Assembly: GCF_023715505.1 (NCBI RefSeq)
Contig: NZ_JAMBOH010000044.1
Span: forward strand, 1-29,807
Direction of reading: 5' to 3'
Source of the DNA: Neobacillus cucumis
Lineage (GTDB): Bacteria > Bacillota > Bacilli > Bacillales_B > DSM-18226
DNA: 29,807 bases
Notes under the pieces: generated by a model
What the model was told of the DNA's origin: nothing
What the model saw: the letters and a program-made list of their open reading frames with translations, nothing else
The model's database searches: none
Translations under genes and position numbers: made by a program
Shown here: positions 6,653 to 15,269 of the stretch, piece after piece
How positions within the stretch are numbered: position 1 is the first letter of the stretch
How the letters are laid out: every line of letters begins with the position of its first letter

Positions 6653-7942
6653 ATGAAAGGGGTATTTAAACTTAAGCAGCATGAAACCAATATTAGAAAG
6701 GAGGTTATAGCAGGGTTAACCTCATTTTTTTCGATCGTCTATATTCTTGCCGTCAACGGAAAGATTCTTGAAGATGCAGGAATCCCTTTAGAAGCTGGAA
6801 TTATTGCAACTGTATTATCATCGTTTATCGGATGTTTACTGGTTGCCTTTATCGCCAATGCACCGTTAATTATCGTTCCGGGGATGGGGATTAATGCCTT
6901 ATTTACGTTTACGATTGTTGGTTCGTTGGGGCTTGATTATAAGGAGGCTTTAGGGGCTGTTGTCCTTTCTGGCATACTTTTTGTGATCGTTGCCTTTACG
7001 AAGTTACACAGCATCCTAACAAGAGCGATTCCAGATTCATTAAAAGAATCAATATCAGTTGGTATTGGCCTATTTATTGCCTTTATTGGTCTGCAAAAAA
7101 GCGGGATTGTTGTCGGAAACCCGACTAATTTTGTTTCCCTTGGTGAGTTATCTTCGCCTGTTGTGTTGGCTTCGATTATTAATCTCATCATTGCGTTATT
7201 TCTGTTCTTAAAGAAAGTACCGGGGAATTTTTTAATCACCATTATTCTTGGGACGATTGTTTCCTATTTTTTTGGACTGGTTGATTTTACAGGGATGAAC
7301 ACTAGCTTCATTTCCTTTGAGAGCTATAAGGATGTGTTTCTAAGCAGCCATTTCGGAAAGTGGTCGTTCCTTCCATTTTGGTCCGCTGTCTTCTCATTGG
7401 TGTTAGTGCTTGTTTTTGAAAATATCGGGTTGGTGCATTCCCAAGTAAATGGGATGCTGCAGGCTCCCGAAAAGAACGAGAAATCCTTAAAGGCAATCTC
7501 GATTTCCACGATTGTTTGTGGATTGTTAGGCACGAGTCCTGCTGTTTCGACGGTTGAATCAGCGGCGGGTATTACCACGGGCGGCAGAACTGGATTAACC
7601 TCTGTTGTAACAGGTTCACTCCTTCTGTTATCTCTATTTTTCATACCGTTTATCAAACTAGTGCCAGAAACGGCGATCACTCCGATTCTCATTATTATCG
7701 GGGGATTGATGATGAAAAATGTAGTAAATATCGATTTCTCTGATTTTACTGAAGCATTTCCGGCCTTTCTGGTGATCATCATGATTCCATTAACCTATAG
7801 TATTGTTGATGGAATTGCTTTCGGATTTATTGCTTATCCGCTTGTTAAAGTTTTTTCCAATAAATTAAAACAGATTTCACTTTCAAGCATCATTATTTCA
7901 CTGTTATTCTTTACTAATTTTCTGCTTCATGCGGTTAGTTAA
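6653..7942 (+). CDS. NCS2-family purine permease (AzgA/PbuG-PbuO type)
   Basis: Integral membrane proton symporter of the AzgA-like branch of NCS2, which imports hypoxanthine, guanine or adenine. The product has about 429 residues and 12 or more hydrophobic segments. Family features include the N-terminal NIRKEVIAGLTSFFSIVYILAVN, the VPGMGINALFTF loop (equivalent to the PGMGLNA motif) and a GTSPAVSTVESAAGITTGGRTG segment matching the conserved STTTSYVESSSG-type region. Two adjacent ATGs exist; I chose the second because homologues begin MK-x-F(K/H)-L. There is no good Shine-Dalgarno at the usual distance, which is odd given the strong leader hairpin. Whether it is the PbuG or the PbuO orthologue cannot be decided here. 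The downstream deoD/pbuE genes support a purine role. Confidence 0.85.
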   Translation: MKGVFKLKQHETNIRKEVIAGLTSFFSIVYILAVNGKILEDAGIPLEAGIIATVLSSFIGCLLVAFIANAPLIIVPGMGINALFTFTIVGSLGLDYKEALGAVVLSGILFVIVAFTKLHSILTRAIPDSLKESISVGIGLFIAFIGLQKSGIVVGNPTNFVSLGELSSPVVLASIINLIIALFLFLKKVPGNFLITIILGTIVSYFFGLVDFTGMNTSFISFESYKDVFLSSHFGKWSFLPFWSAVFSLVLVLVFENIGLVHSQVNGMLQAPEKNEKSLKAISISTIVCGLLGTSPAVSTVESAAGITTGGRTGLTSVVTGSLLLLSLFFIPFIKLVPETAITPILIIIGGLMMKNVVNIDFSDFTEAFPAFLVIIMIPLTYSIVDGIAFGFIAYPLVKVFSNKLKQISLSSIIISLLFFTNFLLHAVS

Positions 7943-7945
7943 TAA

Positions 7946-7986
7946 AAAGAAGACCTCGTACGTATTTTAAGAGGTCTTCTTTTTTA
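7946..7986 (+). terminator. Terminator of the NCS2 permease gene
   Basis: 11-bp stem AAGAAGACCTC / GAGGTCTTCTT followed by six T. Confidence 0.9.
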
Positions 7987-8238
7987 CTAGTGTTAAAACT
8001 ACAATTACAATCTGGCATTGATGTACTTCACCGTTAAGTTCCTCCCTGCTGTCTTCCTCCCTTTTGAATCCGTTTACAATTACTAAGTGAAAAATTTTTA
8101 ACGAACGATCATTGATAACAGTAGTAACCAATCTTGTAAAGCCAGATATCACATTTCAGTCATAAGAAATATTTTACAACGCTCGTTTTATCCCATATGA
8201 TTAATTTAGTGTTTTCAATTTTTTTAAAAGAGGTCAGA

Positions 8239-9003
8239 ATGATGCTTAGAAAGTTTGGATTTTCTCAATATGAAAGCCAAGTATTTGAAGTTCTCGCGTC
8301 TTCGAGTGAACCGTTGGATGCCACGCTCATTGTTAAATATTCCGGTGTTCCCAAAGCAAAGATCTATGAAGTGCTGACGCGGATGGTTGAAAAAGGTCTG
8401 GTATTAGACTCTGTTTCCGAAAAGAAAAAGCTCTATACCGCTCTGCCTTTAAATCTAGTTATTGAAAAGTTAACGAAGGAATTTGAAGAAAATATCGGTC
8501 AATTGAAAAACAATACCCATCAAAACAACAGGTCTGATGACCGCGTCTGGAGTTTAAAGGTTGATTCTTCTATTCAACTCCAATGTAAACAGCTACTCCA
8601 AGAAGCGAAGCATTCGATTCAAATTTCGGTTTGGAAAGAAGATTTCCAAGCGTTTTTGCCAATTTTAATCGAAAAAGAACAATCAGGCGTAAAAATCGAG
8701 GCACTTGTTGTGGGTGATATTCAAGAATCACCCTTATCCTCCCTGCATATCCTATCGCCCAATGAAGAACACCGCAGATTAGAGAAAAACCGCCTCATCA
8801 TTATTGATGAAGAGACGATTTTGTTTGCCGGTGTCGAAAACGATTCATGGCAAGCCATGCTTACAAAATCAAAGCCGTTTGTGAAGTTTTTTGTCGAGTT
8901 TTTCTATCATGATGTCGTGTTAACAAAAATCACCAAAAAATATGAAGACCAGTTAATGAATGATGAAGAATTTAAACATCTTCTGTTACGGCTTCGCTAT
9001 TAA
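8239..9003 (+). CDS. TrmB-family transcriptional regulator
   Basis: DNA-binding regulator of 254 residues. The N-terminal winged helix (about residues 3-75: LRKFGFSQYESQVFEVLASS, SGVPKAKIYEVLTRMVEKGLV) is the TrmB domain, in which the LRKFGxSxYE opening and PKAKIYEVL recognition helix are typical. Residues 75-115 form a linker helix. The C-terminal part (QLLQEAKHSIQISVWKEDFQAFLPIL, then RLIIIDEETILFAGV) resembles the TrmB effector domain with its phospholipase-D-like fold; relatives bind sugars. The frame is open from 8197, but AGAGG just before the ATG pair at 8239/8242 and the family start argue for 8239. No target gene is obvious; the neighbours are transport and purine genes. Bases 7987-8238 hold no other gene. 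Confidence 0.85.
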   Translation: MMLRKFGFSQYESQVFEVLASSSEPLDATLIVKYSGVPKAKIYEVLTRMVEKGLVLDSVSEKKKLYTALPLNLVIEKLTKEFEENIGQLKNNTHQNNRSDDRVWSLKVDSSIQLQCKQLLQEAKHSIQISVWKEDFQAFLPILIEKEQSGVKIEALVVGDIQESPLSSLHILSPNEEHRRLEKNRLIIIDEETILFAGVENDSWQAMLTKSKPFVKFFVEFFYHDVVLTKITKKYEDQLMNDEEFKHLLLRLRY

Positions 9004-9036
9004 GAAAAGGCAGAGGGATATTCCCCTGCCTTTTAC
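9004..9036. terminator. Bidirectional terminator between the TrmB gene and deoD
   Basis: AAAAGGCAGAGGG / CCCCTGCCTTTT hairpin with A and T tracts on either side, serving two convergent genes. Confidence 0.8.
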
Positions 9037-9042
9037 CATCAT

Positions 9043-9747
9043 TTATTTAGTAAGGGTTTCAAGAGCAATAACGACCATATCATTAAAGGTGGTCTGCCGC
9101 TCCTCAGCTGTTGTATCTTCCCCGGTAAAAATATGGTCGCTGACCGTGAGAATCGATAGTGCCGAAGCTCCATACTTAGCCGCTAAAGTGTACAAAGCAG
9201 TTGTTTCCATCTCTACAGCTAAGACCCCATAGTCTCCTAACTTCTTCACGATCTCCATGCTGTCACGGTAAAACATGTCAGCCGATAACACATTGCCTGC
9301 CTTAATATCCATTCCCATGTGAATACCATGTTCAAACGCTTTGTTTAACATTTTAAAATCAGCACATGGTGCATAATCAATCCCTGGAAAGGTTAGGCGG
9401 TTGATATTTGAATCCGTTGATGAAGTCATGGCAAGAATCACATCACGTACATGGATATCCTTTTGAATGGCTCCGCAGGAACCAACCCGAATTAAGTTCT
9501 TTACCCCATAATCGCGGATTAATTCATTTACATAAATCGAAATAGAAGGAATCCCCATCCCTGTTCCCTGAACGGAAACTCGTTTCCCCTTATACGTTCC
9601 TGTAAATCCAAGCATCCCCCGAACCTCATTGTAGCAATGGACCTCTTCTAAAAAAGTCTCAGCGATATACTTCGCACGTAAAGGATCTCCAGGTAATAGA
9701 ATATTTTCGGCAATTTCACCTTGTTTTGCATTAATATGAACACTCAT
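9043..9747 (-). CDS. deoD: Purine-nucleoside phosphorylase, hexameric type (DeoD)
   Basis: Cytosolic enzyme that splits purine (deoxy)nucleosides with phosphate into base and (deoxy)ribose-1-phosphate. The 234 residues are full length. Active-site positions known from the E. coli enzyme are in place: phosphate-binding G20-D21 (PGDPLR) and R87 ([10 protein letters not shown]), ribose-binding M180-E181 (VEMETT) and catalytic D204 (TVSDHI). The gene is the last of an operon with pbuE. It has no Shine-Dalgarno of its own: a strong AGGAGGTG lies 40 bp upstream and serves a 13-codon leader frame whose stop overlaps the deoD ATG (ATGA), so deoD is probably translated by coupling. Export of bases (PbuE) next to their release from nucleosides (DeoD) makes biochemical sense. 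Confidence 0.95.
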   Translation of the reverse strand: MSVHINAKQGEIAENILLPGDPLRAKYIAETFLEEVHCYNEVRGMLGFTGTYKGKRVSVQGTGMGIPSISIYVNELIRDYGVKNLIRVGSCGAIQKDIHVRDVILAMTSSTDSNINRLTFPGIDYAPCADFKMLNKAFEHGIHMGMDIKAGNVLSADMFYRDSMEIVKKLGDYGVLAVEMETTALYTLAAKYGASALSILTVSDHIFTGEDTTAEERQTTFNDMVVIALETLTK

Positions 9748-9785
9748 TTGCTCATGATTACAGAGATGGCAGCCCCTGTAATCAT
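9744..9785 (-). CDS. Short leader frame (13 codons) coupled to deoD
   Basis: Encodes [13 protein letters not shown]. Its ATG follows AAAGGAGGTGAAC at ideal spacing, and its TGA overlaps the deoD start as ATGA. It begins 12 bp after the pbuE stop. The peptide need not have a function; its translation would deliver ribosomes to deoD. It coincides with a perfect 11-bp inverted repeat. An alternative view is that a 38-bp palindromic insertion has split deoD from its original ribosome site. Confidence 0.55.
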   Translation of the reverse strand: MITGAAISVIMSK

Positions 9786-9786
9786 G
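9753..9786. repeat. Perfect 11-bp inverted repeat in the pbuE-deoD junction
   Basis: CATGATTACAG (9753-9763) and CTGTAATCATG (9776-9786) enclose a 12-base loop. In the mRNA the stem covers the leader start codon and ends a few bases before the deoD start codon. No T run follows, so it is not a standard terminator. Confidence 0.8.
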
Positions 9787-9796
9787 TTCACCTCCT

Positions 9797-10963
9797 TTAA
9801 ATTTGTTCTGCCTCTCTATTTCTCACATTTCCCCGTGTAATGGAAAAAATGGCACATAGTAAGGCGAAGAAGACAAAAATCCCGCCAATCGAGGCATTAT
9901 ATAGAACGGAATAATGATTAATCACCATACCGCCAATAATCGATCCTAAAGCAATTCCAACATGTAAAGCTGAATTATTTAAACTTTGTTGAATATCCGA
10001 TGTCTCCGGCGCGGTCTCAATTAAATAGTTTTGCTGCGCAGGTGTAATCGCCCAGCTTAACATACTCCACACCATCATCACAATCACAAACAGAATGAGA
10101 GAAAAAGTTACTTTTGGCAGGATGAACATCACAAGGGAAAAGATCACCACAATGGTCAAAATACTTTTCTTAGACCCCCATTTGTCTGCCATAAAACCGC
10201 CCAAGCCTCCGCCAAAGACAGCTGAAATACCAAAGATAAAATAGAAAAAGCTTACCCATGCAGCATCTAAATGTAAGGTAGATTTTAGAAATGGCGTTAG
10301 ATAGGCATACAGTGTTAAATGACCCGTTAAAAACAAGACAGATGTTAATTGAGCAAACAAAATCTTTAAATTTTTTAAAGTGTTTAATTGTTTGCCAAGT
10401 GAGATAACTGGTTTGGGTTCAATTTTTCCTAAAAAGAAATAAACCCCAATCATCGAAATAAGTGTAAGGATCGCAATGAACAGGAATGGTGAACGCCAGC
10501 CGAAGTGATTCCCTACGATAAGTCCCGCCGGTACCCCTAATACTAAGGAACCGCTGATCCCCATAAAGATGATCCCAATCGCTCGTGCACGAAATTCTTC
10601 TTTTACAATACTAGAACCAATCGTTACACAGAGGACGACTAATAATGACCCACATGCGGCTGAGATTATCCTTGATAGGAAAAGCACAAGAAAATTGGGA
10701 CTTAGAAAAGCCACAAGATTACCCACGAAAAACAAGCTTAATGTGATAAGCGCTAATCGTTTCCTTTCCACCTTAGCGGTTAACGTTAACAGGACCGGAG
10801 ACGAAATTGCAAAAACTAGTGAATAGATGGTGATTAGTTCACCGGCTTTACTAACAGAAACGCCTAGCCCGCTCGAAACAATGTCTAAAATTCCGCCAAC
10901 AATTAATTCCGCCATCCCGACTACAAAAGACACAATGGCTAAAATATATACTTTAAAATTCAA
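9797..10963 (-). CDS. pbuE: Purine base/nucleoside efflux pump PbuE (MFS)
   Basis: Twelve-helix major facilitator transporter of 388 residues, the same length as B. subtilis PbuE, which exports hypoxanthine, adenine and related compounds and confers resistance to purine analogues. Shared stretches include MNFKVYILA at the start, [13 protein letters not shown] [59 protein letters not shown] and PAQQNYLIE. Translation probably starts at TTG (10963) behind GGGAGG. In B. subtilis pbuE is under an adenine riboswitch, but the 250 bases upstream here show no such element; instead a palindromic operator overlaps the likely promoter. It heads an operon with the leader frame and deoD. Confidence 0.9.
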   Translation of the reverse strand: MNFKVYILAIVSFVVGMAELIVGGILDIVSSGLGVSVSKAGELITIYSLVFAISSPVLLTLTAKVERKRLALITLSLFFVGNLVAFLSPNFLVLFLSRIISAACGSLLVVLCVTIGSSIVKEEFRARAIGIIFMGISGSLVLGVPAGLIVGNHFGWRSPFLFIAILTLISMIGVYFFLGKIEPKPVISLGKQLNTLKNLKILFAQLTSVLFLTGHLTLYAYLTPFLKSTLHLDAAWVSFFYFIFGISAVFGGGLGGFMADKWGSKKSILTIVVIFSLVMFILPKVTFSLILFVIVMMVWSMLSWAITPAQQNYLIETAPETSDIQQSLNNSALHVGIALGSIIGGMVINHYSVLYNASIGGIFVFFALLCAIFSITRGNVRNREAEQI

Positions 10964-10997
10964 CTAATCCAACCTCCCTTCCACAGATTCTCCAATT

Positions 10998-11040
10998 GGT
11001 TACTACTATAATAGTAACCTTTATCACATTCCTAATGCAA
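10998..11040 (-). promoter_or_regulatory. Promoter of pbuE with palindromic operator
   Basis: On the minus strand TTGCAT (complement of 11035-11040) and TACTAT are 18 bp apart. The -10 lies inside a 22-bp palindrome at 10998-11019 with arms GGTTACTA / TAGTAACC and core CTATAA. TACT...AGTA dyads of this kind are typical of HxlR/MarR-type repressors. No such regulator gene is nearby. Confidence 0.6.
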
Positions 11041-11059
11041 GGACTTTTTTTCTATGACT

Positions 11060-11090
11060 AAAAAGAAAGACCAGCTGAGTGCAGCCGGTC
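11060..11090 (-). terminator. Minus-strand terminator-like hairpin
   Basis: On the minus strand GACCGGCTG / CAGCTGGTC with a 4-base loop, followed by TTTCTTTT. It lies between the methyltransferase gene and pbuE and would insulate pbuE from read-through. Confidence 0.65.
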
Positions 11091-11179
11091 CGTTTTGATA
11101 AAGTCGCTATAGCTTAAGAAAAATCGTAGATGGCATTCAAGCCGTTCCTCAGTAAGAATCAATGGCCAAGTTAAAATAT

Positions 11180-11208
11180 AAAAAAAAAGCCACAGGTACT
11201 AGTGACTT
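11180..11208 (-). terminator. Terminator of the methyltransferase gene
   Basis: Minus-strand AAGTCAC ... GTGGC hairpin (with a G-U pair) followed by a run of eight T. A similar hairpin (AAAAGTCA / TGACTTTT) lies at 6373-6401. Confidence 0.6.
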
Positions 11209-11217
11209 AGGTAATTT

Positions 11218-12033
11218 CTATTGGATAAATCGCAAATGCACAAACTTTAACATCTTGATTAAATCGACAAGCCTCACCATTAAGCGCGTCCCGCCCTCCC
11301 ACTGCTTGCTGACCGGAATGCCTTTAAAATATGGTTCGGATGATACTATCTTGATGTTCGGCGACCAGCTTTCAAGTATTCTGGGATTGTTGACATAGAA
11401 ATACATTTTCGCGCCCTTGTTTCCTGTTTTTTCAACGGTCCGGTTGGAGATGTTTACGGCAAATTTCGATTCTGCATCAAAGAACAACTCACCGCCCGGA
11501 AAGCGTGATGCCATTTGCTGAAACATCGCTTTAAGCTGATTTGCCTGAAAATAATAGAAAACCCCAGCAGAGATAAAAAGGATAGCATCCTCCTTATTAA
11601 AAATCACATCGTCAAACCAGGACACATCGAAAAAAGATTTGGCGATGCAGGTATTCCTTGGTGTGTCAGCGATTAGTGTCTGCCGGAAGGCAATTGCATC
11701 GGGTAAATCAAGGTTATACCAGTTAATCATGCCGTTATCCACCCTTGAAAAAGTCGTATCCAGCCCCGCCCCGATGTTAACAATGGTGGCCCGGGGATGT
11801 TTTTTGATAAATGCCCGGATTGTATCGTCTATTTTTCGAGCACGGACAATATAGCTGATGCCGCCGTATTCCCCAAACGTCTTAGCAATTTCGGTAAAAT
11901 CGAACTCACAGCCGGCAATGATTTCGATCGCTTCTTTGTCGTACAAGATATCCGGATTCTTCTCACTTGCTGTCGCTCGCCCCCAAAGCGGGATGAGCAT
12001 GGTGGCTTGAACGGATTGTAAATTTATCGTCAT
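11218..12033 (-). CDS. Class I SAM-dependent methyltransferase, TcmP/leucine-carboxyl-methyltransferase type
   Basis: A 271-residue O-methyltransferase of the family that includes tetracenomycin TcmP and PPM1-type leucine carboxyl methyltransferases (COG3315). The SAM-binding loop is TIVNIGAGLDTTF (about residues 83-95), followed by the acidic ribose-binding segment WYNLDLPD (105-112) and a second conserved block ILFISAGVFYYF. These enzymes methylate carboxyl or phenolic groups of small molecules; the substrate cannot be read from sequence. The ATG follows GGAGGGA. The gene is monocistronic with its own terminator and has no biosynthetic genes beside it, so it is either a housekeeping tailoring enzyme or an accessory gain. 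Confidence 0.82.
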   Translation of the reverse strand: MTINLQSVQATMLIPLWGRATASEKNPDILYDKEAIEIIAGCEFDFTEIAKTFGEYGGISYIVRARKIDDTIRAFIKKHPRATIVNIGAGLDTTFSRVDNGMINWYNLDLPDAIAFRQTLIADTPRNTCIAKSFFDVSWFDDVIFNKEDAILFISAGVFYYFQANQLKAMFQQMASRFPGGELFFDAESKFAVNISNRTVEKTGNKGAKMYFYVNNPRILESWSPNIKIVSSEPYFKGIPVSKQWEGGTRLMVRLVDLIKMLKFVHLRFIQ

Positions 12034-12146
12034 TTATCGTCCCTCCATTTTTTCCAGCTGAAAATATTTTAAATTAATTATCAATATTACGTTCAACTTT
12101 TTTTCATTCAATTAACCTTCGAATATTTTTTAAATAAGCTTCATGA

Positions 12147-12279
12147 TTTGTTCATAGTTTGTTCATCTATGGGGTGTAAGATAAACCTATGAAATTGATT
12201 TTACCTCTTTTTCATAAATGACCCCCTTTTTAATACTATATTTTTTCGGATCCGGCTGCTCGTCAGCTGGATTTTTTTT
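12147..12279 (+). ncRNA. Putative C-rich small RNA unit, copy 2
   Basis: Box TTTGTTCAT (12147-12155), AG, box TTTGTTCAT (12158-12166), 10 bp, -10 TAAGAT (12177-12182), CCCCCTTTT (12222-12230), and terminator ATCCGGCTG / CAGCTGGAT (12250-12270) with a run of eight T. It is near-identical to copy 1 from the boxes to the C-rich motif. The terminator stem differs in sequence and loop yet still pairs, through a G-U pair. It fills most of the 346-bp gap between the methyltransferase and amidase genes; the amidase has its own start signals 100 bp later. The 10-codon MKLILPLFHK frame (12189-12221) is also present. Confidence 0.6.
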
Positions 12280-12380
12280 GCCCATTTGGCCAAGCACTCT
12301 CCTGTGGACGCCAAGTGGTCATGCACCGCCCACCCATAATTGCATAGTTTAACATATGTTGATTAAAGGAGTGGAAAACG

Positions 12381-13379
12381 ATGGCATTTGAAATTCTCAC
12401 GGTTGACCAAGTTATTCAAAGGTTAAAGGGCAGGAAGTACAAATATACTCAGGTACATCATACTTGGGAACCTAATCATAATGATTTTAACGGCAAGAAC
12501 CATCTCCAATTACAACAAGCAATGAGGAATTTCCATGTTAACACGCGTGGTTGGGATGACATCGGACAACATGTCACACTCATGCCAGATGGGTTATTTG
12601 TCACTGGCAGGCCTTTTAATGAAACACCAGCAGGTATCGCCGGCTACAATGAAGGGGCATTCATGACCGAAATGTTAGGTAACTTTGATATTGGCCATGA
12701 TGTATTAGAAGGCGCCCAGCTGGATTCAATGTTAAAATTGCAGCATTATCTTGTGACTGCCTGCGGGGCTAAAATTATGTTCCACCGCGAGCATGCTAGT
12801 AAGACGTGCCCTGGAACATCGATCGATAGAGACGAGTTTGTTAGCCGGGCAATCAATTATGATACCCTTCATCCTACCCTTGTTGCCGCTGCACATACGG
12901 AAGTACCATCTACAATATCAACATCAAAACCATCATCCTCAACAAAATCAAGTCCCAATTTGTTAAAATTAGGAGATAAAGGTCCAGATGTAAAAAAACT
13001 GCAACAGTATCTGATCAAAGCTGGAGAAAAGCTCCCGAAATATGGGACGGACAGTGATTTCGGAAAAGAAACAGAGGCTGCGGTAAGATCGTTTCAAGCG
13101 AAGCATGGGCTTGCTGTCGATGGAATTGTCGGTCCGAAGACGAGGGCCAAACTTGAAACAGCGGGTCCTGCGGCCGTAAATCGCCCTTATCCTGGTCATC
13201 TGATTAAACGGGGCTCAAACGATGCCGCGAATATAAAACTGATTCAAAAAAGAGTGGGAGTAGCCCCAGATGGGATTTTCGGTCCTAAAACTGAAGCAGC
13301 CGTAAAGGCTTATCAAAAGAGCCATGGTTTAGCAGCGGATGGAATTGTCGGTCCTAGAACCTGGTCGGTTATGTTTTAA
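12381..13379 (+). CDS. Peptidoglycan amidase with two peptidoglycan-binding domains
   Basis: Modular wall hydrolase of 332 residues. Residues about 15-160 form an amidase_2/PGRP-type N-acetylmuramoyl-L-alanine amidase, which cuts the bond between the glycan and the stem peptide. Candidate zinc ligands are H27 (VHHTW), H135 or H138 (FHREHAS) and C143 (KTCPG). A Ser/Thr/Pro-rich linker (165-195) leads to two PG_binding_1 domains: residues 196-260 (LKLGDKGPDVKKLQQYL ... DGIVGPKT) and 273-332 (DGIFGPKTEAAVKAYQ ... DGIVGPRTW). There is no signal peptide, as in phage endolysins and some cell-lysis or sporulation lysins released by mother-cell lysis. No phage genes surround it. Start ATG after AAAGGAG. 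Confidence 0.85.
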   Translation: MAFEILTVDQVIQRLKGRKYKYTQVHHTWEPNHNDFNGKNHLQLQQAMRNFHVNTRGWDDIGQHVTLMPDGLFVTGRPFNETPAGIAGYNEGAFMTEMLGNFDIGHDVLEGAQLDSMLKLQHYLVTACGAKIMFHREHASKTCPGTSIDRDEFVSRAINYDTLHPTLVAAAHTEVPSTISTSKPSSSTKSSPNLLKLGDKGPDVKKLQQYLIKAGEKLPKYGTDSDFGKETEAAVRSFQAKHGLAVDGIVGPKTRAKLETAGPAAVNRPYPGHLIKRGSNDAANIKLIQKRVGVAPDGIFGPKTEAAVKAYQKSHGLAADGIVGPRTWSVMF

Positions 13380-13435
13380 GGAGGAATTATATACACTGTC
13401 AGCTTATCTTTGGTTGGAAGGCTGATAGATAGAGA

Positions 13436-13464
13436 AAAGACCTGCTGAAGCCGCAGGTCTTTAG
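13436..13464 (+). terminator. Terminator of the amidase gene
   Basis: AAAGACCTGC / GCAGGTCTTT hairpin with a 7-base loop; the T run is short. Confidence 0.75.
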
Positions 13465-13638
13465 TTATTTTATTTCTATAGGCATTTGATACATAGGTCC
13501 ATTTTGTCGGGTCAATCACAACCAAGTAGTTCTTACTTCGTTTTTCACAAAAATTAATTAGGTCTTACCATTCTTTTAGGTATTTGGACAATCATTGTGA
13601 TGAGCAGGCAATAAGATGAATTAGGACGGTGAAAAAAT

Positions 13639-13857
13639 ATGAAATTCTTCATCAATATCACTAATTTTATCGTGGACAATCTTTCGAATAATGCCAACAT
13701 TAATTATGGGCCCACCTATCAAAATAGCCATACAGCCAACTCCACCATCATTGGCAGCAATATAAATATTGGTGATAACGGCACGATTGTCTCGAAAATC
13801 ATCAATAAAGGTAATCAAACCCTGCTGCCTAAGGAAAGTGACAGTGAGCAAAACTAA
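13639..13857 (+). CDS. Probable small GerPA/GerPF-family spore protein
   Basis: A 72-residue product, Asn/Ser/Thr/Ile-rich, beginning MKFFINITNFIVDNL and containing INYGPTYQNSHTANSTIIGSN followed by INIGDNG. The pattern of a short beta-rich chain with a GSxxxxxGD motif resembles GerPA/GerPF spore-coat permeability proteins, but the match is weak. The ATG is preceded by GGACGGTG at good spacing, and codon use looks normal. No operon with other gerP genes. It could also be a different small hypothetical. The 175 bases upstream contain nothing I can name. Confidence 0.5.
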   Translation: MKFFINITNFIVDNLSNNANINYGPTYQNSHTANSTIIGSNINIGDNGTIVSKIINKGNQTLLPKESDSEQN

Positions 13858-13910
13858 TTCATATTGAAAACGGCGAATACTACCCTAAATACAGTGCAAA
13901 CATCAATAAT

Positions 13911-13923
13911 GGTGACAGGCACC
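13911..13923. repeat. Short palindromic repeat GGTGACAGGCACC, copy 1
   Basis: GGTG-ACAGG-CACC with flanks AAT and ATTTC. The same 13-mer occurs at 15470-15482 and 21976-21988. Confidence 0.75.
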
Positions 13924-13973
13924 ATTTCTCCTTTTATCACAATCGATACAATCTAATCGATACAATCTCGACA

Positions 13974-14010
13974 GTAAAAAAAGAGACCTAACAGTTTTAT
14001 TTGTTAGGTC
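13974..14010 (-). terminator. Terminator of the 3D-domain protein gene
   Basis: 9-bp stem GACCTAACA / TGTTAGGTC with T run on the minus strand (complement of GTAAAAAAAGA). It lies 75 bp past the stop codon. Confidence 0.85.
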
Positions 14011-14086
14011 CCCGGGTATTGTATTATTAATCAATTATTAAGCTTCTGCAAGTAACCTAGTTTCTAGGAAACTAGCTCTTCACAAG

Positions 14087-15253
14087 CTAATTCAAGATGA
14101 CAACTTTTACGGTTCTTCTTCCAAAAGCTATAGCTTGTGCTTTTGTTGGCATTAAAATATCGATTCTGTGGCCCTTAATGGCACCACCCGTGTCACCAGC
14201 AATCGCTTGGCCATAGCCTTCTACCCAAACTCTGCTTCCAAGAGGAATAATTCTTGGATCTACTGCGATTACTTTCATATTTGGATTCGCAGCAACATTA
14301 AGGCCTGTAGCTGTACGTCCGGAGCAGCCCTTACAATCGACAGTATACGCAGTTGCTGTCACATAGATTTCTTTACCTTGCGCAACACCTTGTGAAGCTC
14401 CGTTATTTCTTACTGGTGCAGCTGCCGGTCTAGCTGTTGCTGCGCTTGATTTTGCTGCAGCCGCAGCTGCTGCGGCACGTGCCTTTGCCTCTGCCTGCTC
14501 TTGTTGGATCGCTGCTTGAAGGTTCTTCATTTGTGACTCAATTCCCGCTTTTTCCTGCTGAGCGACTGCAACCTGCTGGGAAATTTGCGCGAATTTCTGT
14601 TGCATAACGGTTAAAGATTGTTGTCTTTTTTGAATATTTTGATCAAGCTCGGCCTGTTGGTCTGCAAGCGCTTTCTGATCTTCTTCTAAAACCTTCTCTT
14701 GACGGTCAATTACTGCTTTATCTTCTTCGATTTGTTTAAGATCCTCTTGCTGTGCTGTCAAAATATCTTTGTCTGCATCAATTAATTCTGATGCTGCACT
14801 AGCACGCTGGATAAAATCTGAGATACTATTAGATTCAAAGAATATGTTTAACATTAAGTTAACGTTGCTATTTTGCTGCATAGCTACTGCCCGCTTTTTC
14901 ATCACATCTTCCCGAGCAAGCATTTTATCCTCAATCACAACTATTTCTTGTTTTTTCTCTTCGATCAACTTATTGGTTGCATCGATCTTTTCCTGTGTCT
15001 TTGCCATTGCCTCTCTGTTCTTAGCAATTTCATCGGCAAGGGATGTTAATTCTGCTTGAATATTTTCTATTTCTTTATTAACCGTTTGTTGTTCTTGTAC
15101 TTTTTGTTCTACTACTTGTTGCTTCTGCTCCAGCTGGGCTTCGGCGTTATGTAGCGCTTCAGTGTTTGTTTGTGCATATGTAACCATTGAACCTGATACA
15201 CATAACATAGTTGTAAGTAACACGAGAATTATACGCTTTTTCGTCGTTGGCAT
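14087..15253 (-). CDS. Secreted coiled-coil / 3D-domain cell-wall protein (YocH-like C-terminus)
   Basis: Exported wall-active protein of 388 residues. A signal peptide covers residues 1-27 (hydrophobic ILVLLTTMLCVSGSMV, cleavage near TYA-Q). Residues 30-250 are a long coiled coil rich in Gln and Glu, like the N-terminal domain of PcsB/CwlO-type wall proteins. An Ala-rich linker (about 255-285) leads to a C-terminal 3D domain (about 295-388: ATAYTVDCKGCSGRTATG, VIAVDPRIIPLGSRVWV, GDTGGAIKGHRIDI), which carries the three family aspartates and the double-psi barrel fold of lytic transglycosylases, as in B. subtilis YocH. The promoter carries a consensus WalR box. ATG behind GGAGGGAG. Confidence 0.88.
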   Translation of the reverse strand: MPTTKKRIILVLLTTMLCVSGSMVTYAQTNTEALHNAEAQLEQKQQVVEQKVQEQQTVNKEIENIQAELTSLADEIAKNREAMAKTQEKIDATNKLIEEKKQEIVVIEDKMLAREDVMKKRAVAMQQNSNVNLMLNIFFESNSISDFIQRASAASELIDADKDILTAQQEDLKQIEEDKAVIDRQEKVLEEDQKALADQQAELDQNIQKRQQSLTVMQQKFAQISQQVAVAQQEKAGIESQMKNLQAAIQQEQAEAKARAAAAAAAAKSSAATARPAAAPVRNNGASQGVAQGKEIYVTATAYTVDCKGCSGRTATGLNVAANPNMKVIAVDPRIIPLGSRVWVEGYGQAIAGDTGGAIKGHRIDILMPTKAQAIAFGRRTVKVVILN

Positions 15254-15269
15254 ACGCTTCTCCCTCCTT

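Noticed and set aside
7967..8152. 61-codon minus-strand frame downstream of the NCS2 permease
   Set aside because: Its 5' and 3' ends run through the terminator hairpin and AT-rich noncoding sequence; no family features.
12381..13379. Prophage lysis module
   Set aside because: The amidase has an endolysin-like layout, but no holin, tail or integrase genes are nearby.
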